The notes: a model not told the origin generated them from the sequence alone. DNA of 64,000 bases from Ruminococcus sp. (GCA_017961625.1 JAGCWY010000059.1:56038-120037); one strand, 5' to 3'. Numbered from the stretch's first letter, positions 8,772-17,878 are shown. Numbers and translations: made by a program.

Positions 8772-10097
8772 TTATTTTATCACATACAGCTTTTCATTGC
8801 CTTGTGCAAAGTCTGTCACATATATTATGCCGTTGTCTTCACTCATCTGATAGTCCCCGCTGTCAAGAACGTCAAAAATGAGCCCCAGCTCCGGTATGAG
8901 ACATTTTATTTCGCTGCCCAGAAGGAATATCTTTCCATCTTTTACCCCTGCCTTGTAAAAATATATATCGGACAGCGGATTAATATAGCACTCATTCTTT
9001 TCAAGATCATAGGTCTCAATACCGCTCTTGCTATAGAAATATAAACGATTCTTTTCTATGTACAGCAGACCGATGCTGTCTTCATTTATACTAAATTCAT
9101 ATTCATCAGTAGCAAGCGTACCGCCGGAATTTAAAAACGGATCAATACCGATGTAATCCTCTGTAAAGCAGTCATTAACACTGTCGTAATAATACCTTTT
9201 CTGTTTGTATGAATATGAAAGAGCCTCAATAGTCTCAATAAGAAATACTGTATCTTTACTTGTTGTTTCAAATATTAAAGAAAATCTACTGCCTGTTGTA
9301 AGCGCAAACATTTCGGAGTTGCTCTCTTTTTCAAACACCGTTCTTTCCTTGCCCGAGCTGAGATCAATAACATTTACATATACTTTTTCACCGCTTCTTA
9401 TGCAGCAGAACACCTCGCCGCCAGTTAAAACCACATTGCAGCAGTACGTATCTACAGCGTCAGATGACCAGCTGTATACCTCTTCTGTCTTGCCGCTCCC
9501 TGTGTCATAGCTGAACAACGCCCACTCATAACAGCCCTTGTGGATGATGTTATTATCAATAATCATTCCGTAATCAACAAGCAGATATATTTTCCCATTA
9601 TCGGCAAAGCTGTTTATCATAAAGCTTTTTTCAGGCTTACCAGCATAATCGTGCCAGTCCACATTTGTACGGTATCTAAAATCGTCTATGTCTACAATAC
9701 GGTATCCTTTCATGTCGCTATAAAACTCCTCTGCGTTTTCAGCTCTGTTGCATACCGGTATCCTTTCGCCAAAATCAATACTACTCAGGTCATAGCTCTC
9801 GATCTCACAGTCGGCTTTTTCACCTGTGAACACAGGTGGTACATTTATAGTCATGAATTCGTCCGAACTAATAATCCTTTTCTGAGATTTGCCCTCTTCG
9901 GCAGTAGCGCTCTCAGTCTCTTCCGAAGCGTTTTCAGTATCTGCGTTTTCATTAACAATCGTATCACCGCTTTCAAAAGCGCTTTCTGTCACGGTGTTTT
10001 CAGGCTTTTCCGGAGTTCTATCGTCTTTCTTGTCACTGCATGAACATAAAGTTGCCGCAAGTACGCATATGGTAAATAAACTTATGATACGTCTCAT
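8772..10097 (-). CDS. Lipoprotein, tandem paralogue
   Basis: A 441-residue protein with the same leader as its downstream neighbour (MRRIISLFTICVLAA), lipobox LCSC with C20, an acidic/threonine-rich linker (about 25-75) and a strand-rich C-terminal domain with blocks such as GCYEWALFSYDTGSGKTEEV and FGERIPVCNRAENAEEFY. It is presumably anchored to the outer face of the membrane. The 5' leader, RBS and first codons are almost identical at the nucleotide level to those of the neighbour, while the rest has diverged strongly. A promoter is at 10182-10210. It may bind an extracellular ligand, but no motif supports a specific role. Confidence 0.75.
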   Translation of the reverse strand: MRRIISLFTICVLAATLCSCSDKKDDRTPEKPENTVTESAFESGDTIVNENADTENASEETESATAEEGKSQKRIISSDEFMTINVPPVFTGEKADCEIESYDLSSIDFGERIPVCNRAENAEEFYSDMKGYRIVDIDDFRYRTNVDWHDYAGKPEKSFMINSFADNGKIYLLVDYGMIIDNNIIHKGCYEWALFSYDTGSGKTEEVYSWSSDAVDTYCCNVVLTGGEVFCCIRSGEKVYVNVIDLSSGKERTVFEKESNSEMFALTTGSRFSLIFETTSKDTVFLIETIEALSYSYKQKRYYYDSVNDCFTEDYIGIDPFLNSGGTLATDEYEFSINEDSIGLLYIEKNRLYFYSKSGIETYDLEKNECYINPLSDIYFYKAGVKDGKIFLLGSEIKCLIPELGLIFDVLDSGDYQMSEDNGIIYVTDFAQGNEKLYVIK

Positions 10098-10181
10098 TTT
10101 ATTCTCCTTTCAGCGTATAATATATATGTGGTCTGTCTATTATCTATAGTGAAGCGGCAATACCCTTACATCTTTCCTTTT

Positions 10182-10210
10182 ATTTTAATGGTTTTTTCAG
10201 GAAGTGTCAA
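10182..10210 (-). promoter_or_regulatory. Promoter of the tandem lipoprotein operon
   Basis: On the minus strand, TTGACA (10205-10210), a 17-base spacer and TAAAAT (10182-10187), giving a leader of roughly 80 bases. Confidence 0.6.
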
Positions 10211-10329
10211 CCTAATATGCAAAATATCACAATTGCACAATAGATTCATGTATTTTTTCCAAAACTTTCATGTAATCAGCTGATTATTTTGTCGTATGTT
10301 TGGAATTTTGAAGCAAGATATGAACAAAT

Positions 10330-10358
10330 TTGCAATAAAAAGCAATTTGTGGTATAAT
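10330..10358 (+). promoter_or_regulatory. Promoter of the GH95 gene
   Basis: TTGCAA (10330-10335), a 17-base spacer and TATAAT (10353-10358), 64 bases before the start codon. The rest of the 325-base divergent region is A/T-rich with no other feature seen. Confidence 0.65.
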
Positions 10359-10422
10359 ATTATGATAATCATTATATTTTCAAAAGGCAGACGACGACTT
10401 TATCCAATAGGAGCAATGTAAT

Positions 10423-12741
10423 ATGAGTACTGAAACTTTAATGAAATACGATTCTCCAGCAGAGAGCTTCAGCGAAGCTCTGCCTATCGGAAACGGCCGT
10501 ATCGGTGCAATGATCTACGGTACAGCTTTAAACGAAGCTATCCTCCTAAACGAGGACTCTGTTTGGTCCGGCGGTCTCCGTCACAGGATAAATCCTGACG
10601 CGGTAGAGGGCTTTAAGGAGGTGCGCAGCCTCCTCAGTGAGGGCAGGACAGCCGAAGCAGAGGAAGCTGCTTTGAACAAAATGCAGGGTGTTACACCAAA
10701 TATGCGCCGTTATATGCCACTGGGAGAGCTTGAAATCGTTCTTGAGGCCGGTGGCAAAGCCCGTGAGTATTCACGCAGCCTAGATATAGGCAGTGCTGTT
10801 GCTGACGCCACATTCTCCGTGAACGGTGTGATATATACGAAGGAATACTTCGTATCCGCCCCCGACGAGGTAATGGTAGTACGCATACACGCCTCTGAAC
10901 CTGGCTCGGTATCTCTTTCATGCGGTCTTGGCGGACGGGATGACTGCTACGACGACAACCGCCCCTGCGGTAAAAATATGATACTCTTTAACGGCGGCAC
11001 CGGAAGCCGCGATGGTATATTCTTTGCAGCCTGCCTCGGAGCCTCAGCAAAGGGCGGCGATATAAAGACCGTAGGCAGCAGGATTTGCGTTAAAAACGCT
11101 GACGAGGTAATGTTGGTGCTGTCGGTCCGCACCAGCTTCTATAGCCAGATGTACGAGGATTCCGCAAAACTTGACGCTGAAATGGCTTTGCAGTGCGACT
11201 TTGATGAACTCTACTACCGCCATGTTAATGACTACAAGGAGCTTTTCGAGAGAGTTGACCTCTCCCTCAACGACAACAGCGGCGAGGAGCTTAACCTCCT
11301 TTCCACTGCCGAGCGCCTCGACAGAATAAAGGGTGACGAGCTAGACAATACAGACTGTCGCCGTCTTATCAACGACAACAAGCTCATCGAGCTCTACTTC
11401 AATTTTGGAAGATACCTTATGATATCTTGCAGCCGTGCAGGCACTCAGCCCGCAAATCTTCAGGGATTATGGAATGACCTTATGTCACCTCCCAACGGCA
11501 GCCGCTACTGTCTCAATCTCAATACCGAAATGAGCTACTGGCCTGCGGAGAGCTGCAACCTTTCCGAGTGCCATCTGCCCCTTTTCGACCTACTTGAGCG
11601 CGTCTGCGGCAACGGTAGAGTCACAGCCAAGGAGATGTATGGTATAAACAAGGGTTTCGTATGCCACAGTCATACCGATATATGGGGTGATTCGGCTCCT
11701 CAGGGCGAAAACAGTGCTGCAAGTATATGGCCTATGGGCGGTGCATGGCTGGCTATACACGTATTCGAACACTATGAATATACCCTCGACAAGGATTTCC
11801 TTGCCGAGAAATACCATATATTAAAAGAAGCTGCCGAGTTCTTCATAGAATATCTCATAGAAGACGGCAGCGGAAGACTTGTCACAGGACCCTCAGTCTC
11901 GCCGGAAAACTCATATATTGGCGAAAACGGCGTTCAGGCAAGTATTTGCATGGGTCCTGCAATGGACTCTCAGATACTCACCGTGCTTTTCTGCTCGGCT
12001 GTCAAGGCTGCACATATACTCGGCAGAGATGAAGCGTTTGCCGCAAAGCTGACAGCTATTCTAAGAAAGCTCCCACAACCTCAGGTGGGCAAGTACGGAC
12101 AGATAATGGAATGGGCTGAGGACTACGACGAGACAGATATTGGACATACCCGTATCTCGCAGCTTTTCGCCCTCTATCCGGCAGGTCTTATATCTCCCAT
12201 AAGGACGCCCAAGCTTGCTGACGCCGCAAGAGCAACTCTCGTCCGCAGGATAATCCACGGCGGCGGTCATACAGGCTACAGCAGCGCATGGGTAACTAAC
12301 ATGTGGGCAAGACTCTTTGACGGCAGAATGGTATACGAGAACCTGATGCGTCTGCTCTCACATTATACAAATCCGAATATGACCATTTCCAAGCCGGCTT
12401 TGCAGCTGGAGGGAAACTTCGGCGGAGCTGCCGCTATAGCAGAGGCTCTCATGCAAAGCTGCGGCGGAGAAATTAATCTTCTGCCTGCGCTCCCGGACGA
12501 ATGGAACAACGGTCACGTATGCGGCCTCAAAGCAAAAGGTGGCTTTACCGTCAATATATTCTGGACTGCAAATAAGCTCACCCGTGCAGAGATTACCTCT
12601 GATCTGGGAGGCGAGCTGAAGCTTCGCGCAAACTGCGCAGTAAGCGTATCCTGCGACGGGGATCCCGTAGATCTCCGCACAGAGGACGGTCTAATAGTAT
12701 TCAGCACAGAACAGGGCTGTACCTATACAATTAAGGCATGA
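10423..12741 (+). CDS. GH95 family alpha-L-fucosidase/galactosidase, intracellular
   Basis: A 772-residue glycoside hydrolase of family 95, whose members remove terminal alpha-1,2-L-fucose (some act on L-galactose) by inversion. The N-terminal beta domain shows LPIGNGRIGAMIYG and LNEDSVWSGG; the (alpha/alpha)6 catalytic domain shows LNLNTEMSYWPAE (N367, E369 region), GPSVSPENSY with the probable general acid E495, and NMWARLFDG. These match residues known from Bifidobacterium AfcA. No signal peptide or binding module is present, so it probably acts on imported oligosaccharides. It is followed 17 bases later by the GH26 lipoprotein gene and then the HAD-like gene, forming a probable glycan-use operon. 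RBS is AGGAG. Confidence 0.92.
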   Translation: MSTETLMKYDSPAESFSEALPIGNGRIGAMIYGTALNEAILLNEDSVWSGGLRHRINPDAVEGFKEVRSLLSEGRTAEAEEAALNKMQGVTPNMRRYMPLGELEIVLEAGGKAREYSRSLDIGSAVADATFSVNGVIYTKEYFVSAPDEVMVVRIHASEPGSVSLSCGLGGRDDCYDDNRPCGKNMILFNGGTGSRDGIFFAACLGASAKGGDIKTVGSRICVKNADEVMLVLSVRTSFYSQMYEDSAKLDAEMALQCDFDELYYRHVNDYKELFERVDLSLNDNSGEELNLLSTAERLDRIKGDELDNTDCRRLINDNKLIELYFNFGRYLMISCSRAGTQPANLQGLWNDLMSPPNGSRYCLNLNTEMSYWPAESCNLSECHLPLFDLLERVCGNGRVTAKEMYGINKGFVCHSHTDIWGDSAPQGENSAASIWPMGGAWLAIHVFEHYEYTLDKDFLAEKYHILKEAAEFFIEYLIEDGSGRLVTGPSVSPENSYIGENGVQASICMGPAMDSQILTVLFCSAVKAAHILGRDEAFAAKLTAILRKLPQPQVGKYGQIMEWAEDYDETDIGHTRISQLFALYPAGLISPIRTPKLADAARATLVRRIIHGGGHTGYSSAWVTNMWARLFDGRMVYENLMRLLSHYTNPNMTISKPALQLEGNFGGAAAIAEALMQSCGGEINLLPALPDEWNNGHVCGLKAKGGFTVNIFWTANKLTRAEITSDLGGELKLRANCAVSVSCDGDPVDLRTEDGLIVFSTEQGCTYTIKA

Positions 12742-12758
12742 TCTCTCAGGAGGAATAA

Positions 12759-14417
12759 ATGGACATTCGCAAAATTATTGCTCTTGCAGCTGCTGCGGGA
12801 GCTGCCCTATCGGCTTTGGCTGCTTGCAGCAAAAAGAATAAGATCACCGCTCCCGTGCCAATAATCGAGGAATCGGCCTCAGATCCCACCACAGCGGCAA
12901 CGACTACCGCACCAGTGGAAACCTATCCCGATTATCCCGTTACCTTTCCAGAAATAGAAAAAAAGGAATCCGGAAGCCTTTACGAGGCTGAGAACGGCGA
13001 GCTCAAAGGCGGTGCAAAGGCTGCAACGGATATGCCCGATTTCAGCGGTGATGCTTATGTTACGGGCTTCGGCAGCGAAGGGAAGGCTTCCGTAGTCTTA
13101 GAGATAGACGTTCCAACAAATCAGCACTACGACCTGTCCTTCAATATCTCTTCCGAAAAGGCTGTTGACTGCCGCATCGCCCTTGGCGACAAGCAACTGA
13201 CAGTATTCAGATCCAAGGACGACGGCAAGTTTACATATATCACCATTTACGGAGTGTTCCTCACAAAGGGAAAGCAAAAGCTCGAAATTACTCCGCTGAA
13301 TGGAGATATGTGCCTTGATTACCTGAAAATAGAGAACAATACCTCCCTCAGCGATATAAGCTACGACGCAAAGGGAGAGCTCGTGAACAGGAACGCAGGG
13401 GAATCCGCAAAGGAACTGATGAGCTTCCTGTCGGAAAATTACGGAAAGAAAATGCTGACAGGACAGTATGCCTACAGTGGAGGTAATGCCGAGCTGGACC
13501 TGATATACCGCACTACGGGAAAATATCCAGTGATGCGCTGCTCGGTCCTCGACGTCCCCGGTGATAGCTTCGACGAATGTTTTAAAGAGATAGACGCCTC
13601 AGCTGAATGGTATTTCAACGGTGGTATCCCTTGTATAAGCTGGTACTGGAAAGCTCCATCCGACAAGAAGAGCAGTATGCGCACGGAAGAGACAGATTTT
13701 GATATCTCAAAGGCTGTCACCGAGGAATATCTTGCCGAGCTCACTGAAGAAGAGATACGAGAGCTCTACAGCAAGGGCAATATTTCCAAGGAATGTTACG
13801 GCCTGATACTTGATATAGACAGCATGGCAGGTCAGCTGACCTCCCTCAAAAACCGCGGTGTACCAGTTCTGTGGAGACCTCTCCCTGAGGGTAGCGGCAA
13901 CTGGTACTGGTGGGGCGCACAGGGCAACAAGCCCTACAAATGGCTATGGCAGCTGATATACGACCGCTTTACGAAGTATTTCGATCTGGACAACCTTATA
14001 TGGGTATGGAACGGTCAGAGCGAGAACAGCGTCGTTGACAAGCGCACCTTCGATATCGCCTCGGTAGACCTTTACATAAATGACGAAAAGGACTACGGAA
14101 ACAGGTATTACGATACCTTCGCGGCAGTGCAGAAATTCGTGGGCACTGACAAGATAATAGCTATAAGCGAATGCGGAAGCGTTCCTGATATGGACGCAGC
14201 TTTCCGCGATAATGCGGTATGGTCCTTCTTTGGAGTATGGTACGGAAAGTACATACAAGACGATAAAGGCGAATACAGCGAGGAATACACAAATAAGGAA
14301 GCCCTCATAAGAGCCTACAACTCTGACGGAGCCATAACTCTCGACGAGTACAGAAAGCTCAGGGGCTTGGAAGAGCCCGAACCGACTGAGGAGAAGAAGG
14401 AGGATGCGGATGAATGA
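12759..14417 (+). CDS. GH26 lipoprotein with N-terminal CBM35-like module
   Basis: A 552-residue surface protein: signal peptide with lipobox LAAC (C23), a Thr/Ala/Pro linker to about residue 65, a CBM35-like beta-sandwich beginning YEAENGELKGG (about 75-195), then a GH26 TIM-barrel domain (about 215-535) and an acidic tail. GH26 enzymes are mainly beta-mannanases. The acid/base E377 lies in WRPLPEGSGNWYWWG and the nucleophile E471 in AISECG. The residue before the acid/base is proline (P376), where the family usually has histidine, so specificity may differ from mannan. RBS AGGAGG precedes the ATG. It sits in one operon with GH95 and the HAD-like gene, whose start overlaps its end. Confidence 0.88.
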   Translation: MDIRKIIALAAAAGAALSALAACSKKNKITAPVPIIEESASDPTTAATTTAPVETYPDYPVTFPEIEKKESGSLYEAENGELKGGAKAATDMPDFSGDAYVTGFGSEGKASVVLEIDVPTNQHYDLSFNISSEKAVDCRIALGDKQLTVFRSKDDGKFTYITIYGVFLTKGKQKLEITPLNGDMCLDYLKIENNTSLSDISYDAKGELVNRNAGESAKELMSFLSENYGKKMLTGQYAYSGGNAELDLIYRTTGKYPVMRCSVLDVPGDSFDECFKEIDASAEWYFNGGIPCISWYWKAPSDKKSSMRTEETDFDISKAVTEEYLAELTEEEIRELYSKGNISKECYGLILDIDSMAGQLTSLKNRGVPVLWRPLPEGSGNWYWWGAQGNKPYKWLWQLIYDRFTKYFDLDNLIWVWNGQSENSVVDKRTFDIASVDLYINDEKDYGNRYYDTFAAVQKFVGTDKIIAISECGSVPDMDAAFRDNAVWSFFGVWYGKYIQDDKGEYSEEYTNKEALIRAYNSDGAITLDEYRKLRGLEEPEPTEEKKEDADE

Positions 14418-15723
14418 CGATTTTGTTCCGGCAAGACCTGATTCCGAGATGCAGAAGGAGCTCACCGAAAAAATGATCCGCGAGGTCTCTCGAAACGACC
14501 ACGCGGCAGTAAGCTTCAGAATGTGGGATACCCTAGTGCTCTTGCCCTTTTCTCAGCCTGAGGACCTTTTCCTCTTCATGGAGGACGACTTCGCCATGTA
14601 CTATACCGGTGAAAAGACCTTTACTGAGCTCCGTACCGAAGCTCAGAGGGCTGCGGAAAAAAAGTTTTCTCTCAAGGGCAATGTCTCCCTTGAAAAGATA
14701 TACGACATATTCATGAAGCTAAGTGGCGTTTCCCCAGCCTGCCGCGAAAAGCTCATTATGAGAGAATGCGACCTTGTACATCATTTTGCATTTCCGAGAA
14801 AAACCGGCAAGATTCTTTTTGATAAGGCTAAATACTGCCGGAACAAGGTCATAGTAGTCTCTGATTCATACTACCCACGTGATGTTGTGGTAAAGATACT
14901 TTGCGACTGCGGATACGGCGAATACAGCTCCATTGTTATACCCTCGGAGAGTAGTATCCCCGATTCCGCAGCAACAGGCTTCATAGACCTTGTTATCAAA
15001 AAATCCGGAGTCGGCGCAGAAAATATTCTACATATAGGCAGTGACCTGATAAACGACGTGGAAGCTCCCATACAGCGCGGCATGAAAGCCCTGCTTCTCC
15101 AGTCCGTGCTACCCCTTATGATTAAGTCAGGCAGGCTAAGAGGCTTCGTTGAGGAGAAGCATCTTTATGACATAGACGAAAAGCAATTCATGGCGCTGAG
15201 GTGTGCCTTTGCACTGTATGCTGCCTACGGCTTCGACGCTCCGCAGAACAAGTTGCCGAAAAGCGACTTCTGCGGCGACGAATATATGATAGGCTTCATA
15301 ATACTCGGTCCACTTTGCTTTATCAAAGATTTTAAGCCACAGTCGGATATGCAGTCAGAGCTTATTGCGGCTATGGAGAAAAATAAGAAAATTACGGACG
15401 GCAGGCTCGATTTTGAGAAGATGCTGTATCATCATTTCGGTGATTTTATTGGGAAATACGGCGGCGAAGGCTGTCAGCTGGCACTGGAATTCCTCGAAAA
15501 ACACAGCTATATCGGCGACAGGGAAAAAATAATCCCATTTCTTTCCGATAAAGGCAGTAAAAAATGGGGAAGACCCGAAAGCGAACCGAAGCTTGCACCT
15601 GTCCATACAAAACCAGTCAGAAAGAACGCTCTTCAGAAGCTTGCCGACAGGCTTTTCCCTGAGGGAACAAAGGTGAGAAATTTGACAGATGACATTCTCG
15701 CCGGCAAAAAACGTAAAAAATAA
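14410..15723 (+). CDS. HAD-superfamily-like protein lacking the nucleophilic aspartate
   Basis: A 437-residue protein whose first half follows the HAD fold seen in phosphatase-like domains attached to glycosyltransferase systems. Motif I would read SFDIFDTL, but here it is SFRMWDTL, so the nucleophilic Asp is Arg. Motif II (VVSDSYYP) and motif IV (HIGSDLINDVEAP) are preserved. It probably binds a phosphorylated ligand or sugar without hydrolysing it. The C-terminal 200 residues are helical and basic at the very end (LAGKKRKK). The ATG at 14410 is preferred to the one at 14404 because AAGGAGG lies six bases before it. It overlaps the GH26 gene by eight bases. Confidence 0.75.
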   Translation: MNDDFVPARPDSEMQKELTEKMIREVSRNDHAAVSFRMWDTLVLLPFSQPEDLFLFMEDDFAMYYTGEKTFTELRTEAQRAAEKKFSLKGNVSLEKIYDIFMKLSGVSPACREKLIMRECDLVHHFAFPRKTGKILFDKAKYCRNKVIVVSDSYYPRDVVVKILCDCGYGEYSSIVIPSESSIPDSAATGFIDLVIKKSGVGAENILHIGSDLINDVEAPIQRGMKALLLQSVLPLMIKSGRLRGFVEEKHLYDIDEKQFMALRCAFALYAAYGFDAPQNKLPKSDFCGDEYMIGFIILGPLCFIKDFKPQSDMQSELIAAMEKNKKITDGRLDFEKMLYHHFGDFIGKYGGEGCQLALEFLEKHSYIGDREKIIPFLSDKGSKKWGRPESEPKLAPVHTKPVRKNALQKLADRLFPEGTKVRNLTDDILAGKKRKK

Positions 15724-15909
15724 CCTTTTCTATGAATATTCATATTTATGTGACAGCCTTATTCGACGGCGTTTTATAACATTTCGAAGCTGTTACATTT
15801 CCGGCGCAAAAACCGCATAAAATCCTAAAATACCTCGTTGCTGCTCCTTTTGTGATGTGATATCATTATTAAGCGGTCGAAAACCGCGGAACAAAAGGAG
15901 GTATAAAAT

Positions 15910-16665
15910 ATGAATAACAAAGTTAAGGTGCTTATAGGCGACGATTCTGCCGAAACAGGTATCAGCGTGGCAAATAAGCTCCGTGAAAAGGGTATGTATG
16001 CTTACACAAGACGCAAGGACTGCGGCGTTATACTTGAATCCATAAAAAAGGATCCCCCAGACGCAGCCGTTCTCGATATCTCGTCCCAGAATGGCGATGT
16101 TGTATCTCTGATGAAGAATGTTAGAGAATCAGGTATAAAACCGCCTGTTTTCATCATAACATCTTCTTATGACAACGAGTTCATCGAACGTCAGGTGACA
16201 GAAAACGGAGCATCACGCTTTATGCTCCGTCCTTGTAGCGCCGACGACCTGTGTACAGCTATAAACTCTGCTCTCGGCGACAGAGTGAGCAGTCTCAGCG
16301 ACGATATGGAGGTAGTAGTCACCGACATGATACATCAGCTGGGAGTCCCTGCTCATATCAAGGGATACCACTACCTGAGAACAGCTATCCTCTATTCCAT
16401 AGAGGATAAGACACTGCTTGACAGCGTTACAAAGTTGCTCTATCCCACTGTCGCAGGTATCTATGATACCACTTCCTCCCGTGTTGAACGCGCTATCCGC
16501 CACGCTATAGAAATAGCTTGGGACAGAGGCAACGTTGACACCCTCAATTCTTTTTTCGGCTACACAGTAGATACAGGAAAGGGCAAGCCTACAAATTCGG
16601 AATTTATCGCACTTATCACGGATAAGCTCCGTCTGCGCTACAAAGGTGCACTCAGAACTCACTGA
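15910..16665 (+). CDS. spo0A: Sporulation master regulator Spo0A
   Basis: A 251-residue response regulator. The receiver domain (1-120) has the acidic pair D11-D12, phospho-acceptor D56 in VLDISSQNGD and S85; the conserved lysine is replaced by Arg (R107 in MLRPCS). The C-terminal DNA-binding domain is strongly Spo0A-like: IHQLGVPAHIKGYHYLR, LYPTVAGIYDTT, SRVERAIRHAIEIAW, RGNVDTLNSFFGYTV and GKGKPTNSEFIALI. It should bind 0A-boxes (TTGTCGAA-type) and control sporulation and stationary-phase genes. RBS AGGAGG is seven bases before the ATG. The receiver is less conserved than the output domain, so control by phosphorylation may be altered; that is inference. Confidence 0.95.
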   Translation: MNNKVKVLIGDDSAETGISVANKLREKGMYAYTRRKDCGVILESIKKDPPDAAVLDISSQNGDVVSLMKNVRESGIKPPVFIITSSYDNEFIERQVTENGASRFMLRPCSADDLCTAINSALGDRVSSLSDDMEVVVTDMIHQLGVPAHIKGYHYLRTAILYSIEDKTLLDSVTKLLYPTVAGIYDTTSSRVERAIRHAIEIAWDRGNVDTLNSFFGYTVDTGKGKPTNSEFIALITDKLRLRYKGALRTH

Positions 16666-16757
16666 TATAAAGTAAGCTGTGATAGATTCCGGATTGTAAA
16701 TATCGCTGAGCAAAGCTTTTCTGCTCGGCAGCAGAATAACATTAAAGGAGAATTATC

Positions 16758-17267
16758 ATGGCATTCAGAAAAATCGATATCAGCGAACTTTCATTCAATC
16801 CCTTTGATAAGATAGGCAAGCAATGGATGCTCCTGACAGGCGGAAACAAGGAAAAATTCAATACCATGACCGCTTCATGGGGACAGCTTGGCGTTCTTTG
16901 GAACAAAAACGTTCTTACCTGCTATATCAGACCCAACCGCTATACCTACGAGTTCATTGAAAAGGACGACTACTTTACAGCAAGCTTTTTAGGCGAGAAA
17001 TACAGGAACGCCCTTTCCTTCTGCGGCTCCCATTCAGGCAGAGACTACGACAAGGCTAAGGAAACCTGTCTTACTCCCGCTGAAATCGACGGCTGTATGA
17101 CATTCGCAGAAGCAGAACTCGTTCTTGTATGCCGCAAGCTTTACAGCTACGATATGCAGGAAAGCGACTTCCTTACCAACGACGGTATCCCCGGAAAATT
17201 CTTTTCTTCAGATCCGTACCACAGAGCTTATATATCCGAGATAGTAGGAGTATATGTCAGGGAATGA
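16758..17267 (+). CDS. Flavin reductase-like protein
   Basis: A 169-residue protein of the flavin reductase / FMN-binding split-barrel family. The FMN-binding segment FNTMTASWGQLGVLWNKNV (about residues 34-52) and CYIRPNRYTYEFIEK are characteristic. Such proteins bind FMN and reduce flavins or act as electron carriers such as flavoredoxin in anaerobes. No signal peptide; cytoplasmic. RBS AAAGGAG precedes the ATG. It stands alone between spo0A and a small Spo0A-like gene, and no partner enzyme is adjacent, so the physiological role is unassigned. Confidence 0.85.
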   Translation: MAFRKIDISELSFNPFDKIGKQWMLLTGGNKEKFNTMTASWGQLGVLWNKNVLTCYIRPNRYTYEFIEKDDYFTASFLGEKYRNALSFCGSHSGRDYDKAKETCLTPAEIDGCMTFAEAELVLVCRKLYSYDMQESDFLTNDGIPGKFFSSDPYHRAYISEIVGVYVRE

Positions 17268-17431
17268 TATTACCGGCATAAATTCATATAATAAGTGTTT
17301 ATAAAAAAACTGCACAGTCCGGAGCTCTTATGCTCAATGAAGTATTACTGTTATTTTTTACCACTGAGCTATTTCAATATCCGTAATAAACAGTATCCGT
17401 TATCATGGAACAATTTATTGGAGGGATATTA

Positions 17432-17635
17432 ATGAAGAAAAACATTTTTAAAGAGGTCGCTACAAAGAACGGAGTGACCGAAGAAGAAGTAAGACGTGAG
17501 ATAGAAAAATCCATAGCCGAAGCCTGCAAAGATCCTGATGCGCCTATCAACAAAATCGGCAAGGGTAAGGTCCCCACTCCCGAGGAGGTCATGGAGCACG
17601 TTCTCAAGGAGCTCGGAAAAACGAATATGAACTGA
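17432..17635 (+). CDS. Small protein of the 'sporulation initiation factor Spo0A C-terminal-like' type
   Basis: A 67-residue soluble protein: FKEVATKNGVTEEEVRREIE, then a helix, then VPTPEEVMEHVLKEL. Proteins with this pattern (an HTH-like helix pair with EEVRREIE and PTPEE) are often labelled Spo0A-related in Clostridia, but they lack a receiver and any shown sporulation role. The ATG at 17432 is chosen because GGAGGG lies nine bases upstream; the ATG at 17405 lacks an RBS. It ends just before an intrinsic terminator. The link with spo0A 750 bases upstream is positional only. Confidence 0.65.
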   Translation: MKKNIFKEVATKNGVTEEEVRREIEKSIAEACKDPDAPINKIGKGKVPTPEEVMEHVLKELGKTNMN

Positions 17636-17637
17636 AA

Positions 17638-17675
17638 AGATTCCCCTATCAGAATTAGGGGGATCTTTTTTTATA
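17638..17675 (+). terminator. Terminator after the small Spo0A-like gene
   Basis: GATTCCCCTA and TAGGGGGATC form a stem over a 7-base loop, followed by a run of seven Ts. It also coincides with the end of the HTH pseudogene on the other strand. Confidence 0.85.
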
Positions 17676-17846
17676 GGATATTTTTCCTTTTCGTCTGTCG
17701 GACCGAAAATATAATTTGTACTTGTGTCGTAAAGCTCCGCAAGCTTTATGTCTATGCTCATGAAGTCACACTAATATTTGGAGTAAAGCGACTAATTGTA
17801 GAAAGATAGTCTGATACCTAGCACAGATTCTTATTTTTGCGAACAT
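17650..17846 (-). pseudogene. Remnant of an XRE-family HTH regulator
   Basis: On the minus strand an ATG at 17846 with AGGAG upstream opens MFAKIR, the usual first residues of small XRE repressors, but the frame breaks after about 26 codons. A second frame gives ISVTS-like residues. From 17761 the segment SIDIKLAELYDTSTNYIFG follows, closely resembling the C-terminal half of such regulators (typically SIDILIKLAELYDTSTDYLLG). The middle, with most of the recognition helix and the NYENGKR segment, is missing. I read this as one gene damaged by a frameshift and an internal deletion. A perfect palindrome remains just upstream. Confidence 0.55.
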
Positions 17847-17860
17847 ACTCTCACTCCTAT

Positions 17861-17878
17861 ATTTGTAAATTTACAAAT
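17861..17878. promoter_or_regulatory. 18-bp perfect palindrome, likely operator of the HTH pseudogene
   Basis: ATTTGTAAATTTACAAAT is fully self-complementary and lies 15-20 bases upstream of the pseudogene's start, the usual place for an autoregulatory operator of XRE repressors. The rest of 17879-17987 is A/T-rich with no gene seen. Confidence 0.5.

Noticed and set aside
16706..16730. Hairpin after spo0A (GCTGAGCA/TGCTCGGC) as a terminator
   Set aside because: Short imperfect stem without a T run; it lies close to the RBS of the flavin reductase gene and may be incidental.
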